From NCBI GenBank assembly GCA_026004875.1, contig BPJZ01000009.1, positions 1 to 64,000 of the forward strand: 64,000 nt of DNA. Direction: 5' to 3'. The first letter of the stretch is position 1; each line of letters opens with the position of its first letter. Below the pieces are notes generated by a model. That model searched no databases. It worked only from the letters and a program-made list of their open reading frames with translations, and was not told the DNA's origin. This stretch comes from Candidatus Poribacteria bacterium. Lineage in GTDB: Bacteria; Poribacteria; WGA-4E; GCA-2687025. Below are positions 46,401 through 53,796 of this stretch, piece after piece. The translations under genes were made by a program, and so were the position numbers.

Positions 46401-46920
46401 ATTGCGAGCGGGGAGGCCGAGCGCGTTCAGGAGCAGGTGCTGAACGTTCTGATCCCCCAGGCTTGGGAGGGGGCGGAGCTCTCCCAACTCCAGACGCTCG
46501 CGGAGAGCATCGCCGACCGGTTCGATGCTATCCTTGACCGAGGGAGCTGCCGTCGGCTTTCGCTTGCAGCGCTCCAGGCGGCTCGGTGGCTACACGAGCA
46601 GCTTGGCGACCGGAAGCCCGCGGTTCTCTGGAATCGCCCCTTTCGGATGGCAGTGGACCGGCAGCAGATCTACGCTGGACAGGTGGACCTACTGGTCCAA
46701 GGGGCCGAAGGGTGGACAGCGATCGATTGGCGTTACGGTTCTCAGAAAGACGCGGCGCGTTGGGACGTCTCGCTCTATCGTCTCCAGCTGGAGCGGCTCC
46801 AGCGGGGCGGCGCAGCAGGTGCTCCGCTGTCCTCGTCTCGTTGCTGGAATCGTGCTCGTCGATCCGGAGGGGTCTTTCTGCTGGCTGACCGTTCCTGAAG
46901 GACGCTTTCTTTTCCTCTAG
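43450..46920 (+). CDS. addA: AddA-type helicase-nuclease subunit (three frameshifts; nuclease Lys replaced by Arg)
   Basis: A 1155-residue protein once three surplus bases are removed (T3 at 45826-45828, a C run within 45954-45963, G4 at 46804-46807). UvrD-type helicase motifs are complete: A-G-A-G-T-G-K-T, F-I-D-E-F-Q-D-T-N, G-D-E-K-Q-A-I-Y-E-F-R-G, T-V-H-R-A-K-G-L-E-W and Y-V-A-F-T-R-A-R-R. The C-terminal RecB-like domain reads G-Q-V-D-L-L and A-I-D-W-R-Y, with Arg where the catalytic Lys of D-Y-K should be. Nuclease activity may therefore rest on AddB alone. The two genes are translationally coupled. The length agrees with other AddA proteins. Confidence 0.85.
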
Positions 46921-47002
46921 AGGGCTCCCTTGTCGAGGGCTCTCTTGCCGGCGGGTATCCTCGGAAGAGGCTCGCACAGAAGGAAGAAGGGCTCAAGCTC
47001 GC

Positions 47003-47759
47003 ATGTTGGGTCAGGAGTTTGCACTTCACGACATTCCTACTGTCATCACGTTAATCTTTCTTGAAGGGCTGCTTTCGGCGGACAACGCGCTGGTGTTGGC
47101 CATTCTGGTTCAAGGGCTCCCCAAGCACCAACAAAAGAAGGGGCTACTCTATGGGCTGGTGGGCGCCTTTGTCCTGCGCGGGCTGGCGATTCTGGTCGCC
47201 GCAACCCTGATGCGTTATTGGTGGATCGAGGCCGGGGGCGCGGCCTATCTGATGTACCTGGCGATCCATCATTTTGCCGGCAAGGCGGGGAGTCACCGGC
47301 TTCGAGCAAAAAAACCGCGGAGCTTTTGGCCAACGGTGGTCATCGTTGAGCTGACCGACTTGGCCTTTGCTATCGACTCGATCCTGGCCGCTGTTGGACT
47401 GGTCGGGCCGGCGCCCAAAGGGGCACCCCGGCCCCCATCCCAAGCTATGGGTGATCTACCTGGGTGGCATCCTCGGCGTGATCACGATGCGTTTTGTCGC
47501 CGGGTTCTTCTTAAAGCTCTTGGAGCGGTTTGAGCGGTTGGAGACCTCCGCCTACCTGATCATCGGCTGGATCGCCGTCAAGCTGGGAATCGCCGCTTAC
47601 GCCCATTTCACCGAAGTGGTCCTTCACCAGGAGCCGCGAATCCATCACCTTCCGACCTGGCTCTTCTGGTCGGTGATGGTGATCTTCTTTGCCCTGGGCT
47701 TTCTTCCCTCCCGGAAGCCCAAGTCGGAGGAGGTCCCCGCCCCCTCCAAGGAGGATTAA
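47003..47759 (+). CDS. TerC/Alx-family membrane protein (one frameshift)
   Basis: A 251-residue protein with about seven membrane helices after removing one base from C5 at 47432-47436. It shows the family acidic motifs within membrane segments: F-L-E-G-L-L-S-A-D-N-A-L in the first helix and V-E-L-T-D-L-A-F-A-I-D-S-I later. TerC relatives export Mn2+ or other metals and help metalate secreted proteins. No yybP-ykoY-like leader fits in the 82 bases upstream of the start. A hairpin overlaps its stop codon. The gene is on the same strand as addA but separated by 82 bases. Confidence 0.85.
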
Positions 47760-47767
47760 CTCCTCCT
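47749..47767 (+). terminator. Hairpin overlapping the TerC stop codon, weak terminator candidate
   Basis: AGGAGGA and TCCTCCT form a perfect 7-bp stem with the loop ttaac, which contains the TAA stop. No T-run follows, so it may instead protect the mRNA 3' end or hide a Shine-Dalgarno-like sequence. Confidence 0.3.
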
Positions 47768-47848
47768 CGCGCCGTCTTGGAGCCTTGCTGCTCAACTTTT
47801 GCACACGTTGCCCGCTATTGAAGCGTCCGGAGCGACGAGAGCGGCGAA

Positions 47849-47862
47849 AAGACGGCCGTCTT
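47849..47862. repeat. Perfect 14-bp palindrome AAGACGGCCGTCTT
   Basis: A gap-free palindrome in the 169-base spacer between TerC and the small protein gene, 67 bases before the latter's start. It could be a repressor operator or a short hairpin. No -10/-35 pair of good quality lies beside it. Confidence 0.35.
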
Positions 47863-47928
47863 CGCGTTCGTGTTCAAGGCATGGATTTTGCCCCTTCCCC
47901 CGACGAATCGTTTACGGAGGTTTGTTCG

Positions 47929-48136
47929 ATGCCGCTTTATCGGTGTGTCCTTGCTTGCAGAGATCGAAGAGAGGCGCCCACAGGGGGTTGAGGAGCCCAC
48001 CGTTCGCGTGGAAGTGGCCTACGAGTTCTCGGCTCCGAACCGGCAAAGCCTGGAGCGCTGGCTGGCCGCTCAGCGACTCCCCGTCCTCCAGATCGAAGAG
48101 ATCGAGCCCGCCCCTCTGGTCGCCCAGACCGTCTGA
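47929..48136 (+). CDS. Small protein of about 68 residues, function unknown (one frameshift)
   Basis: The ATG at 47929 has a good GGAGG seven bases upstream. The first frame gives M-P-L-Y-R-C-V and soon ends; deleting one C at 47949-47950 continues as L-L-A-E-I-E-E-R-R-P-Q-G and runs to a TGA at 48136, for 68 residues. The second half is regular (Q-S-L-E-R-W-L-A-A-Q-R-L-P-V-L-Q-I-E-E-I) and looks like a strand-helix-strand fold. I do not recognise a family. A hairpin terminator candidate follows. Whether the frameshift is real is open, as for the other breaks in this window. Confidence 0.5.
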
Positions 48137-48142
48137 TTCCCT

Positions 48143-48170
48143 GCCGATCCGCCTGCTGAATCGGCCTTTC
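48143..48170 (+). terminator. Candidate terminator after the small protein
   Basis: GCCGAT and ATCGGC pair perfectly (6 bp) around an 11-base loop, followed by ctttcttgcttg. It sits 7 bases past the TGA of the small gene. Confidence 0.45.
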
Positions 48171-48309
48171 TTGCTTGTTCGTGCCTCTCCTCCCGCTCGA
48201 TAAACCGTTTTTTACTAACCGGAGAGCATGCCGAGTGGTCCACCGCCGGGAGGGTTGAGCGGGACTCGTTCCGGAGCCGACTCCGGGAGCCCGGCGCGGT
48301 CGGTTCTGC

Positions 48310-48339
48310 TTGACAGGGCTTTTCCAACGCCGATACACT
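48310..48339 (+). promoter_or_regulatory. Sigma-70-type promoter of rpmG
   Basis: A perfect TTGACA (48310-48315) is followed after 18 bases by TACACT (48334-48339). The bL33 start codon is 54 bases downstream with GGAGGTG ahead of it. The 170 bases upstream contain small hairpins (for example CCGGAG with CTCCGG) but no gene I can support. Confidence 0.6.
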
Positions 48340-48392
48340 TATTGCGCCGCGAATCCCAGTGCTCAACGACCGTCTGGATTGGAGGTGCGCCG

Positions 48393-48539
48393 ATGCGTGA
48401 GATCGTTCGCCTGGTGACCGAGGACGGCAAGGCGATGTATGTGACTAAAAAGAAGCGCGACCCCAACGCCAAGCGCCTGGAGCTGCGCAAGTACTCCCCC
48501 TACCATCGGAAGCACATGATCTTTCGCGAGAAGCGATAA
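48393..48539 (+). CDS. rpmG: 50S ribosomal protein bL33, cysteine-free form
   Basis: A 48-residue protein with a strong GGAGGTG ribosome-binding site. It keeps the L33 frame M-R-E-I-V-R-L-V, T-K-K-K-R-D-P-N, R-L-E-L-R-K-Y and R-K-H-M-I-F-R-E. The four zinc-binding cysteines of the C+ form are absent (S-P-Y-H replaces the usual C-P-x-C), so it is a zinc-independent type. In many genomes it precedes tRNA-Trp, secE and nusG; here moaB follows 9 bases later. Confidence 0.9.
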   Translation: MREIVRLVTEDGKAMYVTKKKRDPNAKRLELRKYSPYHRKHMIFREKR

Positions 48540-48548
48540 GGCGGCTCC

Positions 48549-49055
48549 ATGGGCTATCGGGAGCATCAGGAGGCGTCGGCGGGCCGCCCGGTCTCCTGTG
48601 CGGTGATCACCGTCAGCGACACCCGCACGGTCGAAACGGACACCAGCGGCGCGTATATTCAGCAAGCCCTCCAAAAGCACGGCCACCGCGTCGTTCACTA
48701 CGAGATCATCCCCGATGAGCCGGAGATCATCCGGGACCGTCTGGAGCGGCTGACCGGACAGGAGGAGCCGCAGGCGATCCTCTTCACCGGCGGCACAGGA
48801 ATCAGTAAACGAGACACGACCTACGACGTGGTGGCGGCCTTTCTTGAAAAGACTCTCCCCGGCTTTGGCGAAATCTTCCGTTATCTGAGCTATCTGGAGA
48901 TCGGCTCTGGAGCCATCATGTCCCGGGCCACGGCGGGTGTCGCCCGGAACACGGTCATCTTCTCAATCCCCGGCTCGCGCAACGCTGTAGAGCTGGCCAT
49001 GAACAAGTTGATCCTCAACGAGCTGTCCCACCTCGTTTGGGAGGTAGCCCGCTAG
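48549..49055 (+). CDS. moaB: Molybdenum cofactor biosynthesis protein MoaB/Mog-like
   Basis: A 168-residue protein of the MoaB/MogA fold, which binds molybdopterin and takes part in its adenylylation. Visible motifs are C-A-V-I-T-V-S-D-T-R, the central T-G-G-T-G-I-S-K-R-D-T-T and R-A-T-A-G-V near residue 132, then I-F-S-I-P-G-S-R-N-A-V. It follows rpmG by 9 bases and likely shares its promoter. No other molybdopterin genes are in the window. It is followed after 26 bases by a DUF6785 membrane protein. Confidence 0.9.
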   Translation: MGYREHQEASAGRPVSCAVITVSDTRTVETDTSGAYIQQALQKHGHRVVHYEIIPDEPEIIRDRLERLTGQEEPQAILFTGGTGISKRDTTYDVVAAFLEKTLPGFGEIFRYLSYLEIGSGAIMSRATAGVARNTVIFSIPGSRNAVELAMNKLILNELSHLVWEVAR

Positions 49056-49081
49056 CGAAGAGTTGGGGGAGTGCAGATGCG

Positions 49082-51022
49082 GTGAAAAAGACGAGTTTGC
49101 GCCGGGAGACGGGCGTTACCTGGCGGGCCCTTCTGCTAGGCGTCCTGCTGATCGTCCCGAACGTCTTCTGGGTGCTCGAAGTCGAAGGGATGTGGCACTC
49201 CGGGCACCCGACGACGATCTCTCTCTTCTGGAACGTCGTTCTCAACATCTTCGTACTCATCCTTCTGAACCTAGCGCTCAAGCGGGTGCGGCCCGACTGG
49301 GCGCTGACTCAAGGCGAACTGATCACCGTCTACGTCATGCTCTCGATCGCCTCCGGACTGGCAGGTCACGACAGTCTGGCGCTGACGATCCCCGCTATCC
49401 CCCACGCCTTTTACTTCGCTACCCCTGAGAACCAATGGGCAGAGCTGTTTTTCCGGTACATCCCTCGTCATCTGGTGGTCTACGATCCGGAACTGAAGAT
49501 CATCCGCGGCTTCTACGAAGGGGACGCGCTGGACCAGTTCTACTCCTGGCCGGTGCTTCGCGAGTGGCTCCGGGTGACCGTCTGGTGGACCAGCTTCATT
49601 TTGGCCCTGGGGTTGGTGATGATCTGCATCAACGTCTTTGTTCGCAAGCAGTGGACCGAACACGAGAAGCTGGCCTACCCAATCATTCAGCTTCCCCTGG
49701 CGATCACCGAAGGGGGCGGCACCTCGCGGTTCTTTCAGAACCGGACGCTCTGGATCGGCTTTTTGCTGGCCGCCGGTCTGGACATCCTCAACGGCCTCCA
49801 CGCGCTCTATCCGGTGGTACCCCATTTTCCGGTCCGGCACGATCAGCGATATATCCGATTTGCTGAAAAGCCCTGGAACGCAATGGGAAACGTCCCCGTG
49901 CCCCTTTATCCGTTTGTGATCGGCTTGGGCTACCTTTTGCCGTTGGATCTGTCCTTTTCGATGTGGTTCTTTTTTGTCGTCAAGAAGCTCCAGGAGGTCC
50001 TCACGGCGGCGACCGGATGGCGGATGCCAGGGGCGCCGTTTCTCAGCGAGCAGTCCATTGGGGCTTGGTTGGCCGTCTTCTTCACGGCCATTTGGGCCAC
50101 TCGGCTCCATCTGGCCCAAGTGGTGCGCCACCTCCTTGGGATCCGCCCGATAGACGACTCCGGGGAGCCGATCCGTTATCGCACCGCTGGACTGCTGATG
50201 TTAGCCGGTCTGGTCTATGTTGTGTACTTCTGCCTTCGGGCGGGAATGTCGCTGGGGATTGTTCTTCCCTTCTTTGCCTTCTTTTACGCCCTTTCGATCG
50301 GGATCACGCGGGTCCGGGCCGAATTTGGCCCTCCAGCCCATGAGATGGCCGGAATGGTGAACGCTCAGCAATTTCTGCTCAATATTCTGGGCACGCGCCG
50401 GTTTGGGTTCAATAACCTAGGAGTAGTGCCGTATTTTTGGTTCTTCAGCGGCCGAGGCTATCGGGAGCACATCATGCCCCATCAGCTTGAGGGCTTTAAG
50501 TTGGCCGAGCGAACCAACATGAATCCCAAGCGACTGGTGCTGGCGATGGTGATCGCGATCGTGCTGGGTTCGTTGGCCTCCTGGTGGGCTGGGGTTAGCG
50601 AGATGTACCGCCTAGGCTATGCGCGAGCGCAGCCGTTTGTGGGCCATATTGGTCAGTTCAATTGGGTGGCGGGCCACTTTGCCAACCCTCAAGACCCCAA
50701 CGTCCCGGCGACGGTGGCGATGAGCTTGGGAATGCTCTTCACCTTCTTGCTGATGTTCATGCGGATGAAGTTTATGTGGTGGCCGTTCCATCCGGCGGCG
50801 TATGCGATCTCGATGACCTTCGGCGTTGAGTACTTTTGGACCTGCCTGGTGATCGCCTCGGCGCTGAAGTTCCTGGTCCTCCGCTTTGGGGGAATGCAGA
50901 TGAACCGGCGGGTGACCACCTTTTTCTTTGGGGTGATTCTGGGCGAGTACTGCGTAGGCGCCTTCTGGAGCGCGTTGAGCGTGATCCTTCAGACCCGGAC
51001 GTACGACTTTGCTCCCGGCTGA
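49082..51022 (+). CDS. DUF6785-type polytopic membrane protein, copy 2 (intact)
   Basis: A 646-residue membrane protein starting at GTG 49082 with GGGGGAG upstream. It has at least twelve hydrophobic spans. It shares with the copy at 28931-30857 the motifs V-F-V-R-K-Q-W-T-E-H-E-K-L, P-E-N-Q-W, G-P-P-A-H-E-M, L-G-T-R-R-F-G, W-W-P-F-H-P-A-A-Y and a conserved V-L-R-F-G-G near the end. This kind of protein is common in uncultured polymer-degrading bacteria and looks like an oligopeptide-transporter relative, but no substrate is known to me. It precedes a PorV-like barrel and the selenoprotein in one run. Confidence 0.75.
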   Translation: MKKTSLRRETGVTWRALLLGVLLIVPNVFWVLEVEGMWHSGHPTTISLFWNVVLNIFVLILLNLALKRVRPDWALTQGELITVYVMLSIASGLAGHDSLALTIPAIPHAFYFATPENQWAELFFRYIPRHLVVYDPELKIIRGFYEGDALDQFYSWPVLREWLRVTVWWTSFILALGLVMICINVFVRKQWTEHEKLAYPIIQLPLAITEGGGTSRFFQNRTLWIGFLLAAGLDILNGLHALYPVVPHFPVRHDQRYIRFAEKPWNAMGNVPVPLYPFVIGLGYLLPLDLSFSMWFFFVVKKLQEVLTAATGWRMPGAPFLSEQSIGAWLAVFFTAIWATRLHLAQVVRHLLGIRPIDDSGEPIRYRTAGLLMLAGLVYVVYFCLRAGMSLGIVLPFFAFFYALSIGITRVRAEFGPPAHEMAGMVNAQQFLLNILGTRRFGFNNLGVVPYFWFFSGRGYREHIMPHQLEGFKLAERTNMNPKRLVLAMVIAIVLGSLASWWAGVSEMYRLGYARAQPFVGHIGQFNWVAGHFANPQDPNVPATVAMSLGMLFTFLLMFMRMKFMWWPFHPAAYAISMTFGVEYFWTCLVIASALKFLVLRFGGMQMNRRVTTFFFGVILGEYCVGAFWSALSVILQTRTYDFAPG

Positions 51023-51035
51023 GGGGAGGGCTTGA

Positions 51036-52082
51036 ATGGGGCGGCCCAAACTCTGGGGGACGATCGGTCTGCTCCTTCTGGGAGCGGCGGCGCTGGCCGA
51101 TGAGGGAAGCTACGCCGCCGAGTTCCTCACCGTTGGCGTCGGAGCGCGGGCGGCTGCGATGGGCGAGGCCGCCGTTGCCATCGCCGAAGACGCCACAGCG
51201 GCCTATTGGAACCCGGCCGGGCTGATGGGCGTCCCAGCGTACGCCTTTGCGGCTCAGCATGCCGACCTATTCCAGTCCGGCGGTGGGGCTGTCCTCACGC
51301 GGGGGTTGGCCCAGTATAACTTCCTAAACTTAGTCCTCCCCTTCCGAGATCAGGAGCGGCTCGCGATCAGTTGGGTGCGGCTGAGCGTGGACGAGATCCC
51401 CCGCGTGACCTTTCAGGACGATAACGGCGATGGGATCTTGGGCACCTATCGAGACCGGAACGGTAACGGTCGAAAGGACCCGGGCGAGTACTACGTGGAC
51501 ACCCCGACCGTCGCCGAGACCTTCTCGAACTCGGATAACGCCCTACTGATCTCCTGGGCGCGGCCGATCGGCTCCCGCCTCTCGATCGGGGTCACCGGGA
51601 AGTGGATTCGGCAGTCGGTGTTCACCTACAGCGGCATCGGCGTCGGTCTGGACCTCGGGGCTCGCTATGCGCTCTCCAAGCACGTCGTCTTAGGGCTGAG
51701 CCTTCAAGACCTGTTCGGAACGCGGATTCGCTGGAACACTCCGGCTCGGCCCGGCTTCGTCCTGCCGACCAATCCTCGCTTGGGGGCAGGGATTCGGCTT
51801 CCGTTTCGCAGGCTGTTGACGCTGACGTTAGCCGCCGACCTGGACGGGCGGCGCACCGTTCAGCGCACCGCTGAGGAGAGCCCCTCCCGGTGGCACGCGG
51901 GAATGGAGTTGACGCTCCTTCGGGTGGCCAGCCTGCGGGTTGGATACGACGCGGGGGCGGTTACCGCTGGAGCCGGGTTCCGGATACCGATCCAGCGGGC
52001 CGTCTTTGAGGTGGACTACGCGTTCATGAGCCATCCCGACCTGGGGGATGTTCAGCGGCTTTCCCTGGTTGGAGGCTTTTAA
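51036..52082 (+). CDS. PorV/PorQ-like (UPF0164-type) outer-membrane barrel
   Basis: A 348-residue protein with a signal peptide (cleavage after A-A-A-L-A near residue 21). The mature start, F-L-T-V-G-V-G-A-R-A-A-A-M-G-E-A-x-V-A, then T-A-A-Y-W-N-P-A-G-L, is the hallmark of FadL/PorV-type barrels. Alternating strands continue to the terminal Phe (L-V-G-G-F). An acidic insertion near residues 128-150 (D-D-N-G-D-G-I, then D-R-N-G-N-G-R-K-D) resembles calcium-binding dockerin or EF-hand loops. PorV is the shuttle of type IX secretion in Bacteroidota; here no other type IX gene is seen, so the role stays open. It lies 13 bases after DUF6785. Confidence 0.75.
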   Translation: MGRPKLWGTIGLLLLGAAALADEGSYAAEFLTVGVGARAAAMGEAAVAIAEDATAAYWNPAGLMGVPAYAFAAQHADLFQSGGGAVLTRGLAQYNFLNLVLPFRDQERLAISWVRLSVDEIPRVTFQDDNGDGILGTYRDRNGNGRKDPGEYYVDTPTVAETFSNSDNALLISWARPIGSRLSIGVTGKWIRQSVFTYSGIGVGLDLGARYALSKHVVLGLSLQDLFGTRIRWNTPARPGFVLPTNPRLGAGIRLPFRRLLTLTLAADLDGRRTVQRTAEESPSRWHAGMELTLLRVASLRVGYDAGAVTAGAGFRIPIQRAVFEVDYAFMSHPDLGDVQRLSLVGGF

Positions 52083-52105
52083 ACGGTTCCCGAAGGAGAA
52101 GAACG

Positions 52106-53287
52106 GTGGTTTGGTCTTTTTTCCTTTCAGGTCTTTGGAGCGCTACGGTGGACCCGCTTCCCCTCTGGACGGAAGAGGGCGTTCGAAGGCTTCCGGTTCA
52201 GGAGCGAGAGGGGTCGAGATGGGTTCCTCTGGCGGAGACGGCTCAGGCGCTCGGCGCGGAGCTCAAACCTGCAGGAACGGAGGCCGTTCAGGTCTGTTTC
52301 TCAGAGGAGGTTTGCGCGCTGTTGCCGCTGAATGGAGGTGACAGGCCGGTCTTCCAGGACGAACAGGGCCGGCTCTGGATCCCGTTGCGGACGGTGCCCC
52401 GGTTGTTTCGGCGGGCCTTTCGGTGGGACGCCCCAACGGGCGCCTTTCGAGCGATCGAGTCTGAAGGATTTCGTGGCGAGCTCCGACCCGGGGAGCGGTT
52501 CCCCGATTTGGTTCTCCCCGATCTGAACGGGGATCTTGTCTCGCTGGGGGGCTTTCGGGGGCGGCATCGGGTAATCTTCACCTGGGCAAGCTGGTGAGGG
52601 TGTCGGGAAGAGCTGCCCGGGTGGCAGCAGTTTTATCAGCGGTGGGGCGATCGGGTGGTTGTGATCGCTGTGGCGATGGACGTTCAGGGGGCGGAGGCGG
52701 CGCGATCCTACGCTGAGCGCGCTGGAGCCACCTATCCGGTGCTGGTGGACTCGGAAAATCGGCTGGGCCGATTGCTGGGCTTCCGCGCCGTCCCCAACAC
52801 TTACTTGGTTGATGCCGAGGGCCGCTTTTTAGGGCGAGTGGACGGGCGCCAAGCGGTTGAGCGATGGTTTCAGGAGGGTCCGGAGGAGAGCGGCGTCCCT
52901 CTCACTGCCGGTCGGGGGGATCGGAGGTTCCAGCCTTCCCCTGAGGATCTGCGGAGGTGGCTCCACTGGGCCAAAGACGACCCGGAAGCCTGGGTCGAGC
53001 TGTTGGATCGCCTGTTCCCCGCTGAGGCAGAGGGGGCCTACCAAGAGGCCCTCCAAAACGTGCCGAACGACCCGCAAGTTCGATTTCGCTACGGAAGTTT
53101 CCTGCTCCGCGACGGGCGGCGAGAGGAGGCGTTGGAGCAGTTTCGGGTGGCCTTTCGCCTCGACCCAGAAAACTGGATCATTCGAAAGCAGGTCTGGGCG
53201 CTGGAGCACCCGGAGCGCTTCTACCGCGGAGCGATTGATTGGGACTGGCAACGTCAGCGGATCCAGGAGGAGCAGACGTCACCATGA
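52106..53287 (+). CDS. Thioredoxin-fold (redoxin/TlpA-like) selenoprotein with in-frame TGA
   Basis: A GTG start (AAGGAG ahead) opens a 393-residue frame interrupted only by TGA at 52595-52597, codon 164. Reading it as selenocysteine gives F-T-W-A-S-W-U-G-C-R-E-E-L-P-G-W-Q, where known relatives have C-G-C-R. The rest of the fold follows: V-I-A-V-A-M-D, Y-P-V-L-V-D, then V-P-N-T-Y-L-V-D with the cis-Pro, and G-R-F-L-G-R-V-D-G. Residues 20-120 resemble the copper-amine-oxidase N-terminal repeat (W-V-P-L-A-E-T, W-I-P-L-R-T-V). The C-terminus carries TPR-like helices. A thiol/selenol oxidoreductase in the envelope is likely. No selA, selB, selC or selD is in the window. Its end overlaps the heptose adenylyltransferase start. 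Confidence 0.85.
52598..52634 (+). promoter_or_regulatory. Bacterial SECIS-like hairpin directly after the TGA codon
   Basis: GCTGCC (52612-52617) and GGCAGC (52623-52628) form a perfect 6-bp stem with loop cgggt. The loop begins 20 bases after the TGA, within the 16-37 base window described for bacterial SECIS elements, and has G as its second base. Below a 2x2 mismatch, AAG at 52607-52609 region can pair with TTT at 52631-52633. The hairpin lies within coding sequence, as required for SelB. Confidence 0.75.
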
Positions 53288-53796
53288 TCCTTTCCCGAGA
53301 GCAACTCGCCCAGGTGGTCCAGGAGGCCAAGCGGGCCGGAAAGGTGGTCGTGACGACCAACGGGTGTTTTGACATTCTTCACGTCGGCCACCTCCGCTAC
53401 CTAGAGGAGGCTAAGAAGCTGGGCGACCTCTTAATTGTGGGCGTCAACAGTGACGCCTCCGTTCGCCGTCTCAAAGGACCAACCCGTCCGGTGATCCCGG
53501 ACGTCGAACGGGCCGAGCTGATCGCCGCGCTCAAGTGTGTGGACTACGTAACTATTTTCGATGAGGACACCCCTTGCGAGCTTCTCGAGGTCCTCAAGCC
53601 GGACGTCCACGTCAAGGGCGGCGACTACACGTTGGAGCAGGTGATCGAGCGCGAGGTGGTCGAGAGACACGGCGGGCGAGTGGTGGTGGGAATTAAAGTT
53701 CCCGCCCGCTCGACGACCGAGATCCTTCGTGCCATCCAGGAGCGATTGAGCCAAGAGGCGACCGGGGAGGACGCGAGTGGTCACGGCGCTTCGTGA
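53284..53796 (+). CDS. D-glycero-beta-D-manno-heptose 1-phosphate adenylyltransferase-like nucleotidyltransferase
   Basis: A 170-residue cytidylyltransferase-fold enzyme starting at the ATG that overlaps the selenoprotein stop. The nucleotide motif T-N-G-C-F-D-I-L-H-V-G-H-L-R-Y-L (H33, H36) and V-G-V-N-S-D-A-S-V-R-R-L-K-G are those of RfaE domain 2. K-G-G-D-Y matches the substrate-binding end. The product ADP-heptose (or GDP-heptose in other routes) feeds lipopolysaccharide core or surface glycan synthesis, which supports a diderm. The kinase domain of HldE is not fused here. A charged tail follows and overlaps the next gene by 20 bases. Confidence 0.85.
   Translation: MILSREQLAQVVQEAKRAGKVVVTTNGCFDILHVGHLRYLEEAKKLGDLLIVGVNSDASVRRLKGPTRPVIPDVERAELIAALKCVDYVTIFDEDTPCELLEVLKPDVHVKGGDYTLEQVIEREVVERHGGRVVVGIKVPARSTTEILRAIQERLSQEATGEDASGHGAS

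Noticed and set aside
46921-47002. A yybP-ykoY manganese riboswitch ahead of the TerC gene
   Set aside because: The spacer is only 82 bases, and I cannot find the conserved paired loops of that riboswitch.
48218-48310. A possible tRNA gene (perhaps tRNA-Sec) upstream of rpmG, suggested by GCCGAGTGGTC and nearby hairpins
   Set aside because: No T-loop GTTCGA-type sequence, no closing acceptor stem and no convincing anticodon arm on either strand.
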